DNA of 48,573 nucleotides from the NCBI GenBank assembly GCA_934654815.1, contig CAKUGU010000013.1:1-48573 (forward strand), written 5' to 3'. The DNA is from an uncultured Ellagibacter sp. Lineage in GTDB: Bacteria; Actinomycetota; Coriobacteriia; Coriobacteriales; Eggerthellaceae. Shown here one piece after another: positions 35,852-43,183 of the stretch; positions within the stretch are counted from its first letter, which is position 1, and every line of letters starts with the position of its first letter. Position numbers and translations under genes: made by a program. Under the pieces are notes generated by a model. That model ran no database searches, had not been told where the DNA came from, and worked only from the letters and a program-made list of their open reading frames with translations.

Positions 35852-36415
35852 CTATTTCGTTTCGAGTTCCTTCGCCTTGGCTGCCTTTTCGGCCGCTTCT
35901 TCAGCGCGGACCTTCGCGATCTCGTCGAGCGCTTCCTGCGGCGTGTACTTGCAGTGGCCATCGCCCATCTTCGTGACGACGATTTTGTCGCCCACCTTCA
36001 CCGTGCCGCCTTTGACAACTTCGAAGAAGATGCCTTCGCGCGGGAAGATGCAGTCACCGGCCAGATAGTAGATGGCGCACTTCTTGTGGCATACCTTGCC
36101 GATCTGGGAAAGCTCGAGTTCGACTTCGTCGCCGATCTTCACCTGCGTGCCGAGCGGAAGCGCGAGCAGATCCATGCCCTCGGTGGTGATGTTTTCCGCG
36201 AAGTCGCCTTCCTTCACGTCGAGACCCATGGCGCGCGCCTTCTCGATCGACTCCCAAGCGAGAAGGGAAACCTGGCGGTGCCAATCGCCCGCATGAGCGT
36301 CGCCCGTGACGCCCTTGTGCGGATCGATGTGGATTTGCCCGCTCTCAACAGGCTTTTTGCGCGTTCCCTTACGCTCGGACACGTTGACCGAACGAACTGT
36401 TCCCGTGTTTTCCAT
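35852..36415 (-). CDS. MOSC-domain protein
   Basis: 187 residues. MOSC domains bind a molybdenum cofactor or transfer sulfur using a conserved Cys. Here the family pattern GVTGDAHAGDWHRQVSLLA lies near 35-53, and CHKKCAIYYLAGDCIFPREG near 109-128 supplies Cys109, Cys113 and Cys122. Stand-alone MOSC proteins of this size are common in anaerobes; some are linked to Moco maturation or amidoxime-type reductions, but the exact job is unknown. The last 30 residues are Ala/Glu/Lys-rich and probably helical. GGGGAG precedes the ATG at 36415. The leader holds a terminator-like hairpin. Confidence 0.88.
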   Translation of the reverse strand: MENTGTVRSVNVSERKGTRKKPVESGQIHIDPHKGVTGDAHAGDWHRQVSLLAWESIEKARAMGLDVKEGDFAENITTEGMDLLALPLGTQVKIGDEVELELSQIGKVCHKKCAIYYLAGDCIFPREGIFFEVVKGGTVKVGDKIVVTKMGDGHCKYTPQEALDEIAKVRAEEAAEKAAKAKELETK

Positions 36416-36433
36416 CGTGAATCTCCCCTTCTT

Positions 36434-36489
36434 AGAAAGAAAGGCCGCAGCCCGTGCGAGTGTTTCTCGCGGCGAGGGCGTACGGCCTT
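36434..36489 (-). terminator. attenuator-like hairpin in the MOSC leader
   Basis: AAGGCCG and CGGCCTT close a stem with inner GCCC/GGGC and GCGAG/CTCGC pairings, followed by a T-rich stretch, all between the promoter and the MOSC start. This is the layout of a riboswitch or attenuator. Confidence 0.65.
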
Positions 36490-36515
36490 GGTTCAACTCT
36501 ATCAACTTGCTCGGA

Positions 36516-36544
36516 ATAATAATACGAACGGAGGATAAACGCAA
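36516..36544 (-). promoter_or_regulatory. promoter of the MOSC gene
   Basis: On the minus strand TTGCGT (36539-36544) and TATTAT (36516-36521) are 17 nt apart, about 100 nt upstream of the ATG. Confidence 0.6.
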
Positions 36545-36615
36545 GCAGGAACAATTCCCAGCACACAGATACGTCACGGGACGGCGCAGGGGGGCGCCAT
36601 TCGGGACGGCGCCGG

Positions 36616-38103
36616 TTACTCTTTCCCCCGCTTGCGGGGAAGCAGCACGAAGCCCAAGATGACGCCGAACGCGACGACGGCAGCCTGTACGAGGAAACTC
36701 ACGCTGAACCCGTGCACGTCGACGCCTAGGGCGTTGCTCGAGGAGACGGACATGACCGTGATGAGCACCGACGCCGAAATCGACCCGATGATCTGGCGAA
36801 ACGAGGTGATGATCGCCGTTCCCTGCGGCAGATCCTCCGGCGGGAGCGTCGTGCAGGCGTGCCCTGTCATCGGCATCATGATGCAGGCGATGCCGACGAT
36901 GCGCACGCCGTAGAGCACGGTGACAAGCCATTCCGGAACCGCCTCGGTGCATGCGGAGAACGCAAGCGTCCCCGCCACGATGAGCGCGCCGCCGACGGCG
37001 AGCAGCGGGCGCGGGCCGTGCTTGTCGAGCAGACGCCCCGTCACCGGGTTCAAGATGCCGAGCAGAACCGCTCCCGGCAGGATGACAAGGCCCGACACCG
37101 CGGCGCTTTGCCCTTGGATGTCCTGGACGAACAGCGGCACCATGATCGAAGGCGCCATGAAGGCGATGTGCGCGAACACGACGAGCATCGTCGACACGGC
37201 GAACGTCCGGTCGCGGAAGCACGCCAACTTGAGAAACGGGTTCGCCACGCGAAGCTGTCTCCGAGCGAACGAGGCGAGCACAAGCGTGCCGGCCACGAGC
37301 AGCGCGACGGCAAGCGGGCTCACTTGGCCGCTTTCCTCCATGAACGTCGCGCCGATGAGCACAAGGCAGAAACCGCACGCATAGAGCAACGCCGAGGCGA
37401 CGTCGAGCCGACCATGGTCCTTCGAACGCTTCACCACGTCGGTGAGCAGGAAGAACGCCGCGACGGCGCAGAGAATCGCCACTGCGCCCAAGCACGCGAA
37501 GACGGCGCGCCATCCCCACGCGTCGATGATGACGCCGGAAATAGTGGGGCCGATGGCGGGCGCGAACCCGATAGTGAGGCCGGCGATGCCCATCGCGCGG
37601 CCATACTCGCTTTTCGGGTACACCGACAGCGCGACCACCTGCAGAAGCGGCAGGAGGATGCCGGCACCGCCCGCCTGCACAAGTCGCGACAGCAAAAGAA
37701 GCGGGTAGTTGGGCGCGACGAGCGAAAGCGCGCAACCGATGACGAACGTTCCCATGGCGGCGAAGAAGAGCGGACGCGTTTCGAATCGATTGATGAGAAA
37801 CGCCGTCAGCGCCGAGATCAGGCCGAGTGTGAAGATGTAGGAAGTCGTGATGAGCTGACCGAGCGAGGCGTTCACGCTGAACTCGTGCATGACGGCGGGC
37901 AGCGCCGAGATCATCATGCTTTGGGAGATGCACGCCGTCCCCGTGCCGATGAGCATGACGGCGAGGATGATTACACGCTGGCGCTTCGGCAGGCCGTCGG
38001 ACTCGGGCTCTGAGGCCGAGTGCTTCGTCGACGCGAGGGGCTCTTCTTTGCGCGCGGCACCGGGAAGGGGTCGCGTCGCGATATGTTCTTCGATCTGTTT
38101 CAT
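36616..38103 (-). CDS. MFS drug exporter, DHA2 (EmrB/QacA) type
   Basis: 495 residues. A hydrophilic N-terminal arm of about 40 residues is followed by roughly 14 hydrophobic segments. Landmarks are SALPAVMHEFSVNASLGQLI in the first span region, RLVQAGGAGILLPLLQ, the motif C-like GLTIGFAPAIGPTISGVI, then GWRAVFACLG. DHA2 members expel drugs and other amphipathic compounds using protons; the substrate here is unknown. The frame stays open far upstream, overlapping the metalloprotease gene, but the ATG at 38103 is chosen. A TACCAT hexamer lies eight bases before it, so it may be leaderless. Confidence 0.88.
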   Translation of the reverse strand: MKQIEEHIATRPLPGAARKEEPLASTKHSASEPESDGLPKRQRVIILAVMLIGTGTACISQSMMISALPAVMHEFSVNASLGQLITTSYIFTLGLISALTAFLINRFETRPLFFAAMGTFVIGCALSLVAPNYPLLLLSRLVQAGGAGILLPLLQVVALSVYPKSEYGRAMGIAGLTIGFAPAIGPTISGVIIDAWGWRAVFACLGAVAILCAVAAFFLLTDVVKRSKDHGRLDVASALLYACGFCLVLIGATFMEESGQVSPLAVALLVAGTLVLASFARRQLRVANPFLKLACFRDRTFAVSTMLVVFAHIAFMAPSIMVPLFVQDIQGQSAAVSGLVILPGAVLLGILNPVTGRLLDKHGPRPLLAVGGALIVAGTLAFSACTEAVPEWLVTVLYGVRIVGIACIMMPMTGHACTTLPPEDLPQGTAIITSFRQIIGSISASVLITVMSVSSSNALGVDVHGFSVSFLVQAAVVAFGVILGFVLLPRKRGKE

Positions 38104-38366
38104 ATCGCTCGATGGTAGCGCAGCGGCGCTTCGCGACGGCGGAAAACAGCGAAGCGTCATATGGGAGGCGCGAGATGAGGGCCCGGCGCGCGACGTGACC
38201 GGAGCGCGCGACCCCGACGAAGAGCTGCATAAGGTGCGACGAGGTGGCCTTGGCAGAAGCGCCCGCACGATGCCGCGACGCCAGACGCCGCGCCTGCCGC
38301 CAGAGGCGCCGCGGCGATGGCGGCCCGCGGAGGGCGCTGCAGCGACAGCCGACCGCAGAAGCACTT

Positions 38367-39032
38367 TTAACGAAGACGCGCCCGGCGCGCCTTCCAATCG
38401 GGCATGAACGCGTCCATGAGCTCGTGGAACCTCGGGCCGTGGCCGCGCTCGAGCAGATGGCACAACTCGTGAACCACGACGTACTCCAAGCATTCGGGGG
38501 GATAAAGCGCCAGACGGACGTTGATGCAGATGCGGCCGGTCGACGGCTGGCAGCTGCCCCATCTGCTCGTCATGTTCCGATACACGAGCGACCCGTGTTT
38601 CACGCCCATGATCGGCTCCCACGCCGCGACGAGCGGCGGCACGCACGCGGAAACGACCTTGCGCCATTGCGCGACCTCCTCGGGAGACGCTTGCGACGCG
38701 CGCGCCATGGGGGTGTTCGCGGCCTCGGCCAGATGGGCCTCGATCCACGCCGCCTTGCGATGCACGAAGTCGGTCACTTCGCGGTCGGTCATCCACGATG
38801 GAGCCGACACGTTCACGTGCGACCCGTCGCGGGCGATGCGCAGGTTCAGGTTCTTCACGCGCTTGCGGACAAGGTGGATTTCGATGCCGTCGACGTTGAG
38901 GATGCGCCCGTCGACGGGCGCGACGGCCTTCTTCGCACGGGACTTGCCTGCGGTTTTCGAGCGCGGCTTTCTCGTAGGCACAGGCGCGATGCGGCGCGTG
39001 CGCACAGGCCCCGACTGGTTCGAATACGCCAT
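38367..39032 (-). CDS. YgjP-like zinc metallopeptidase (DUF45)
   Basis: 221 residues. After a basic N-terminal tail of about 40 residues comes the DUF45/WLM-type fold, with SRWGSCQPSTGRICINVRLA near 156-175 and the zinc site HELCHLLERGHGPRFHELM. His188 and His192 with Glu189 form HExxH, and His198 or His203 can be the third ligand. The cellular substrate is unknown. It starts 6 nt after rsmI ends, so the two are cotranscribed. Confidence 0.88.
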   Translation of the reverse strand: MAYSNQSGPVRTRRIAPVPTRKPRSKTAGKSRAKKAVAPVDGRILNVDGIEIHLVRKRVKNLNLRIARDGSHVNVSAPSWMTDREVTDFVHRKAAWIEAHLAEAANTPMARASQASPEEVAQWRKVVSACVPPLVAAWEPIMGVKHGSLVYRNMTSRWGSCQPSTGRICINVRLALYPPECLEYVVVHELCHLLERGHGPRFHELMDAFMPDWKARRARLR

Positions 39033-39038
39033 CGCGCC

Positions 39039-39905
39039 CTACGCCTTGAGCGCGATTTCGTATGCGGCGTTGCGAGGAAGCCCGAATTCCGCCGCGATCG
39101 TCTTCGCGATTTCCTTGTTGCGCATGCCCTGCTCCTTCAGCTCGACTGCACGTTTCGCGGCGGCGTCCTCGGCGCTTATCTGGGCCGCAGCCTCTTCCGC
39201 CGCGGGCGGCTCGTCGATGACGATCGCGATTTCACCCTTGATGGCGCCCCCGCTCGCCCGCCGCGCGAACTCGTCGCGCAGGCCGGGAAGCGAATCGCGC
39301 ACCACTTCCTCGTGCAGTTTGGTCAGCTCGCGGCACACCGCCGCTTGCCGCAGGGGGAACGCCTCCGCGATCGAAGCGAGCGCCGAGGCCACGCGGTTCG
39401 GGCTTTCGTAGAAGATGAGCGCTGCGTCAAGCGTGCGCAGCGCATTAAGCGTCGCTTTACGCTCCGATTCCTTGCGCGGGAAGAAGCCGCCGAAGTAGAA
39501 GCGCGGGCAGGTGCAACCGCTCGCCACGTATGCGGTCGCCGCCGCCGATGCGCCCGGCAGCACCTCGACGGGAGCCCCGGCCTCGCGAGCCGCGCGCACC
39601 AGGCGAAGCCCCGGATCGGACACGCCCGGCATACCGGCATCGCTGCAATACGCGATGACCTCGCCCGCGAGCACGCGGCCCGTAATCGAGCCCGCACGGT
39701 CGCCGATGAGCGCTTCGTCCAAGCGTTCGAGCCGTTTCTCGATGCCGAACGCGGCGAGCAGCTTGCCGGTCACGCGCGTGTCTTCCGCGCACACGACGTC
39801 AGCGGCGGCGAGCGCCTTGAGTGTACGCTCGGTCATGTCTCCCAAGTTTCCGATGGGGGTTGGGCAGATGACGAGCTTGCCCTGGGTGTTCTGAGTGGTA
39901 TCCAT
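39039..39905 (-). CDS. rsmI: 16S rRNA 2'-O-ribose C1402 methyltransferase
   Basis: Methylates the ribose of C1402 in the decoding centre, using SAM. 288 residues of the tetrapyrrole-methylase fold. Landmarks are ICPTPIGNLGDMTERTL near 13-29, VCAEDTRVTGKLL, YCSDAGMPGVSDPGLRLV, and FYESPNRVASAL. The frame is open upstream, but the family start is the ATG at 39905. There is no ribosome binding site, and TATACT lies seven bases before the ATG, so it is probably leaderless. It leads an operon with the DUF45 peptidase. Confidence 0.95.
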   Translation of the reverse strand: MDTTQNTQGKLVICPTPIGNLGDMTERTLKALAAADVVCAEDTRVTGKLLAAFGIEKRLERLDEALIGDRAGSITGRVLAGEVIAYCSDAGMPGVSDPGLRLVRAAREAGAPVEVLPGASAAATAYVASGCTCPRFYFGGFFPRKESERKATLNALRTLDAALIFYESPNRVASALASIAEAFPLRQAAVCRELTKLHEEVVRDSLPGLRDEFARRASGGAIKGEIAIVIDEPPAAEEAAAQISAEDAAAKRAVELKEQGMRNKEIAKTIAAEFGLPRNAAYEIALKA

Positions 39906-39988
39906 GCGGGTAAGTATAGCGCGAGGCCGTCGCTGGGAGCTCCGCAGCTTCACACATTCGATGCGTTTCCCAGGTGACGCATTTTCTG

Positions 39989-40263
39989 GTGGCAGCAAGC
40001 GACGGGTTTGCAAACGTAAGAGCGAAAACGAGGGTCTGATTGGCAGGCTGCGACGCTTTTGCACATCGAAGCTCGAAAACGTCGCCTCAAATGGCGGGCA
40101 ACGACGGGTTTGCAAGACGAATCAGGCATTTCGCGGCGCCAACAGCCTCCGTTCATGCATTCTGGGGAGGATTTTCTAGATTTCCCTTTGCAAAAGCGGC
40201 CTTCGCCGCCATTTCGAGCCCCTTTTTGGGCAAGTGATTTGCAAACCCGTCGTTGCCTGCCAT
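39989..40263. repeat. convergent array of 51-nt (17-codon) repeats
   Basis: Three plus-strand units (39989-40039, 40040-40090, 40091-40141) face two minus-strand units (40213-40263, 40162-40212), each exactly 51 nt. They share a core near ATGGCAGGCAACGACGGG followed by TTTGCAA, and then vary. In frame they read M-A-G-N-D-G-F-A, then four variable residues, K, more variable positions, and often Q. The first unit ends in a TGA where others have a Gln codon. The gap 39906-40401 holds no other supportable gene. Confidence 0.75.
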
Positions 40264-40341
40264 TAGAACGTGAAAAACGGAAGCCCGCCAACATAGCGAG
40301 CGTTATAGCCGAAAGGCCCCAAACTGCCCGAAAACGAAAAA

Positions 40342-40379
40342 CCCCGCCGGCGCGCTCTTCAAGCAACGCGCCGGCGGGG
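40342..40379 (-). terminator. terminator of the small membrane peptide gene
   Basis: Perfect 13-bp arms CCCCGCCGGCGCG and CGCGCCGGCGGGG, then TTTTTCGTTTTC on the minus strand, 23 nt past the stop codon. A strong terminator this close supports the small gene. Confidence 0.92.
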
Positions 40380-40401
40380 CGGAAGAGGAATCGAAGTCGC
40401 T

Positions 40402-40509
40402 TTACGCAGCGAGGCCGTTCTTCTTGACGGCACCCTGAAGGGCCTTGCAACCGGCAGCGAAAAAGAGGACGGAGGCGATGAGCTGAATGAGTTCCATGAC
40501 GAACACCAT
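40402..40509 (-). CDS. 35-residue membrane peptide
   Basis: Short frame with the sequence pattern MVFVMELIQLIASVLFFAAG, then a Cys and a basic tail ending KKNGLAA. A single hydrophobic helix spans about residues 4-20. The start could be the ATG at 40509 (AAGAAAG upstream) or at 40497. I do not recognise the family. It is flanked by a strong terminator and an 11-bp palindrome, and its composition is that of a real small membrane protein, perhaps a toxin-like or regulatory peptide. A chance frame is not excluded. Confidence 0.5.
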   Translation of the reverse strand: MVFVMELIQLIASVLFFAAGCKALQGAVKKNGLAA

Positions 40510-40625
40510 GCTTTCTTGTTCGGGCAGCGGCAACGTGAAAAGTGGAGGGAAGTTGCCGTGCAGCTTTCACTTGACAAGAAAGATTGTAGACCGCGTCCTT
40601 CTCACCTGGTGGTATGCATTCCGCA

Positions 40626-40654
40626 AGCGTTGTTGCCGTATGTGCAACAACGCT
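40626..40654. repeat. 11-bp palindrome upstream of the small peptide gene
   Basis: AGCGTTGTTGC and GCAACAACGCT, perfect arms with a 7-nt loop, between the TIM-barrel gene and the small peptide gene. It has no T-run, so it is operator-like or an RNA element. Confidence 0.55.
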
Positions 40655-40681
40655 CGAAAAAGCCCCCGAAGGAAACACATG

Positions 40682-40719
40682 CAAAAAGAAGGGCGCCCAC
40701 CGTTGCGGCAAGCGCCCTT
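40682..40719 (-). terminator. terminator of the Tm-1-like pair
   Basis: Arms GAAGGGCGC and GCGCCCTTC, then TTTTTG on the minus strand, 28 nt after the TIM-barrel gene. Confidence 0.85.
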
Positions 40720-40747
40720 CCCCTTCATGCATATGTTCGCGCAAAAG

Positions 40748-41578
40748 CTACTTCTTGATCGCCTTGAAGGCCTCGGTCTGGGCCTTGATGCTGCGCTCCG
40801 CAGCGAGGCGCTCGATGGAGGTGGCGCCGAAGAAGCCGTCGATGCCGGGCACGTGCTCGATGACGTACGCCGCGTCCTTCGGCTCGGAGATGGGGCCGCC
40901 GTGGCAGATGACGAGCGCGTCAGGGTTGATGTCCTTCACGACCTTCACGATGCCGGTGATGATCTCGACGCAGTCGTCGAGCGTGCGCGCGGTCTCGGCG
41001 CCGATGGTGCCGCCGGTGGTGAGGCCCATGTGCGCGACGATGATGTCCGCGCCCGCCTTGGTCATAGCCGCGGCCTGCTCCTCGTCGAAGACGTACGGGC
41101 AGGTCAGCATGTCGAGCTTGTGCGCCTCAGCGATCATGTCGACCTCAAGGCCGTAGCCCATGCCGGTTTCCTCGAGGTTCTTGCGGAACACGCCGTCGAT
41201 GAGGCCGACGGTCGGGAAGTTCTGCACGCCGTTGAAGCCCTGGTCCTTCAGCTGCTGCAGGTACTTCTTCATAACGCGGAACGGGTCGGTGCCGCACACG
41301 CCGGCGAGCACCGGGGTGTCCTTCACGACGGGCAGCACTTCAGCGCCCATTTCCACGACGATCTGGTTCGCGTCGCCATAGGAAAGAAGGCCCGCGAGGG
41401 ACCCGCGACCGGCCATGCGGAAGCGGCCGGAGTTGTAGATGACGAAGATGTCGGCTCCACCGGCTTCAGCCGACTTCGCCGTGATGCCCGTGCCAGCGCC
41501 GACGCCGAGCAGGATATTGCCCTCGGCAAGGGACTTGCGAAAACGATCGAGGATTTCAGCGCGGGACAGTTCAAGCAT
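40748..41578 (-). CDS. phosphoenolpyruvate hydrolase-like TIM-barrel protein (PF09370)
   Basis: 276 residues. Typical stretches are [20 protein letters not shown] near 23-42, GVCGTDPFR near 93, [13 protein letters not shown] near 117-129, and [15 protein letters not shown] near 180. The family name comes from remote similarity; no activity is established, so the annotated hydrolase function should not be taken as fact. AAGGAG precedes the ATG. It lies 139 nt after the UPF0261 gene on the same strand. In plants and fungi the two are fused in one Tm-1-like protein, so they very likely act together. Confidence 0.9.
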   Translation of the reverse strand: MLELSRAEILDRFRKSLAEGNILLGVGAGTGITAKSAEAGGADIFVIYNSGRFRMAGRGSLAGLLSYGDANQIVVEMGAEVLPVVKDTPVLAGVCGTDPFRVMKKYLQQLKDQGFNGVQNFPTVGLIDGVFRKNLEETGMGYGLEVDMIAEAHKLDMLTCPYVFDEEQAAAMTKAGADIIVAHMGLTTGGTIGAETARTLDDCVEIITGIVKVVKDINPDALVICHGGPISEPKDAAYVIEHVPGIDGFFGATSIERLAAERSIKAQTEAFKAIKK

Positions 41579-41717
41579 GGTGTTCTCCTTTTCTTGTAGG
41601 TACTTCCTTGTATGCCGAACGTATGCTTATGCACGGCGCGCCGCAAAGCCGCGCGCCGGAAAAGCCGAAAAGCTGCGCGCCGCGAGACAATGGGCCGCGG
41701 CGCGTCGGTAAGTTAAG

Positions 41718-42932
41718 CTAGTCTTTCTGAGTCATCAAATCGATGAGATTCTGAGCTGCGGCGATGGCGAATTCGTCATCGTTGATGTGCGCATCGAGCT
41801 CGACGACGTCGGCTTTGTCGGGGTCGACCTTTTCCTTGATGGCCCCGAAAAGCGCCGCGTCTTCCTTGGGTCCGTAGAACGGCTGCCCCTCGGCGTCGAT
41901 CATCGACACGCCCTTCAGGGGAAGCATCACCGTGCACGGGCCGATGGACATGTTCACCTTGTCAGCGATTGCCTCGCCGATCTTCTTGTTTTCCTCCTCG
42001 GTGGTGCGCATAAGCGTGACCGTGGGGTTGTGCTTGTACAGATTTCGGGACTTGTACTGCTCGGGCACGGTGTCCCACGGGCCGAAGTTCACCATGTCGT
42101 CGGCACCGACGGACACGACCGCGGGCACGCCGTTCAAGGCTGCGGCGCTGCAGCGGTCGGGGCCCGCCGCGAGCACGCCGCCCACGATCTCGTCGCACCA
42201 CTCGGTGGTGGTGAGGTCGAGCACACCCTTGATGAATCCGCCGTTGATCAGGGCTTCCATGCATTTTCCACCCGTGCCGGTGGCATGGAACACGAGCACC
42301 TCGTAGCCCTTCGACTCAAGGTACGCCTGGGCCTTCTGAACCGCCGGCGTGGTCACGCCGAACATGGTCGCGGCGACGAGAGGCTTGTTATCCTCGTGTG
42401 CGGGAGCCTTGTGCTCGAGCATGCCGGTCATGGCGGCGACAGCGTTGTTGAAAATAGTCGCGGAGAAGGAGTTGATGCCCGCGACGTCGACGATCGAGGG
42501 GAACATGGCGATGTCGGATGCGCCGATGTAGGGCGTGGTGTCGCCCGACGCCATGGTGGAGACCATGACCTTCGGCACGCCGATGGGCAGCTTGCGCATG
42601 CCGGCAGTGGCGATGGCGGTGCCGCCCGAGCCGCCCATGGAGAACACGCCGTCGAAACGGCCGTTCGCATAGAGCGCTGGCAAGAGCTTCTCCACGCCGC
42701 GCGTCATGGTTTCGGTGGCGAAGGCGCGGTCCTTCTTCTCGACGATGGTCGACATCTCGATGTCGACGGCCGCCGCGACCTCCGTGTTCGGAACGTCGGG
42801 CGCGGTTTGCGGATCGAACACGCCGCAGTGGATGGTGAGCGTGTTCACGCCCAGCTCCTCGAAGCGGGCTTTCACGTAGGCGAATTCCTCGCCCTTGGTG
42901 TCGAATGTGCCGATGATAGCGACTGTTTTCAC
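41718..42932 (-). CDS. Tm-1-like ATP-binding (UPF0261) protein, GTG start
   Basis: 404 residues beginning KTVAIIGTFDTKGEEFAYVK after the start. Glycine-rich stretches such as GVFSMGGSGGTAIATAGM near 95-112 and VFHATGTGGKCMEALI near 218-233 are diagnostic of UPF0261. The tomato Tm-1 N-terminal domain, which blocks tobamovirus replication, belongs to this family and binds ATP, but the bacterial role is unknown. The start is GTG at 42932, with AGGAGG five bases upstream. First of two genes; its partner is the TIM-barrel gene. Confidence 0.92.
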   Translation of the reverse strand: MKTVAIIGTFDTKGEEFAYVKARFEELGVNTLTIHCGVFDPQTAPDVPNTEVAAAVDIEMSTIVEKKDRAFATETMTRGVEKLLPALYANGRFDGVFSMGGSGGTAIATAGMRKLPIGVPKVMVSTMASGDTTPYIGASDIAMFPSIVDVAGINSFSATIFNNAVAAMTGMLEHKAPAHEDNKPLVAATMFGVTTPAVQKAQAYLESKGYEVLVFHATGTGGKCMEALINGGFIKGVLDLTTTEWCDEIVGGVLAAGPDRCSAAALNGVPAVVSVGADDMVNFGPWDTVPEQYKSRNLYKHNPTVTLMRTTEEENKKIGEAIADKVNMSIGPCTVMLPLKGVSMIDAEGQPFYGPKEDAALFGAIKEKVDPDKADVVELDAHINDDEFAIAAAQNLIDLMTQKD

Positions 42933-43008
42933 ACAGACCTCCTGACGAAAGGTTTCGACTTGCGAACAGTGTAGCCCCTCAAAGGTCTATCGTGCAGGAC
43001 AATCTCCG

Positions 43009-43075
43009 ATTCTTCGCAGGTGCGATTTCGGGACAATAAATGCTATCGCAGAGCACACGATTCCAATATCGTGTG
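43009..43075. promoter_or_regulatory. repeats upstream of the UPF0261 gene
   Basis: GGACAAT occurs twice about 22 bp apart (near 43009 and 43031), and an 8-bp palindrome CACACGAT/ATCGTGTG lies at 43054-43075. A TACACT hexamer near 42970 is the likely -10. These may be regulator sites; no factor is named. Confidence 0.4.
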
Positions 43076-43125
43076 AAGTCCCGCCGAATCCGAGCGAACG
43101 GCATCCGCCAACTCACAAAGCATAG

Positions 43126-43157
43126 AAAAGCCGGTTCGGAGGATTCCGAACCGGCTT
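43126..43157 (-). terminator. terminator of gltBD
   Basis: Perfect 13-bp arms AAGCCGGTTCGGA and TCCGAACCGGCTT with a 4-nt loop, then TTCT on the minus strand, 27 nt past gltD. Confidence 0.9.
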
Positions 43158-43183
43158 CACGTTCGAGGGGGAATCGCTTCCCC

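Noticed and set aside
38104..38366. Extension of the MFS gene upstream into the metalloprotease gene
   Set aside because: The frame is open but the product is Arg-rich and without similarity, overlaps a clear gene, and has no ribosome binding site.
39989..40263. CRISPR array
   Set aside because: The repeats are degenerate, units are exactly 51 nt and in codon phase, orientation switches in the middle, and there are no cas genes in view.
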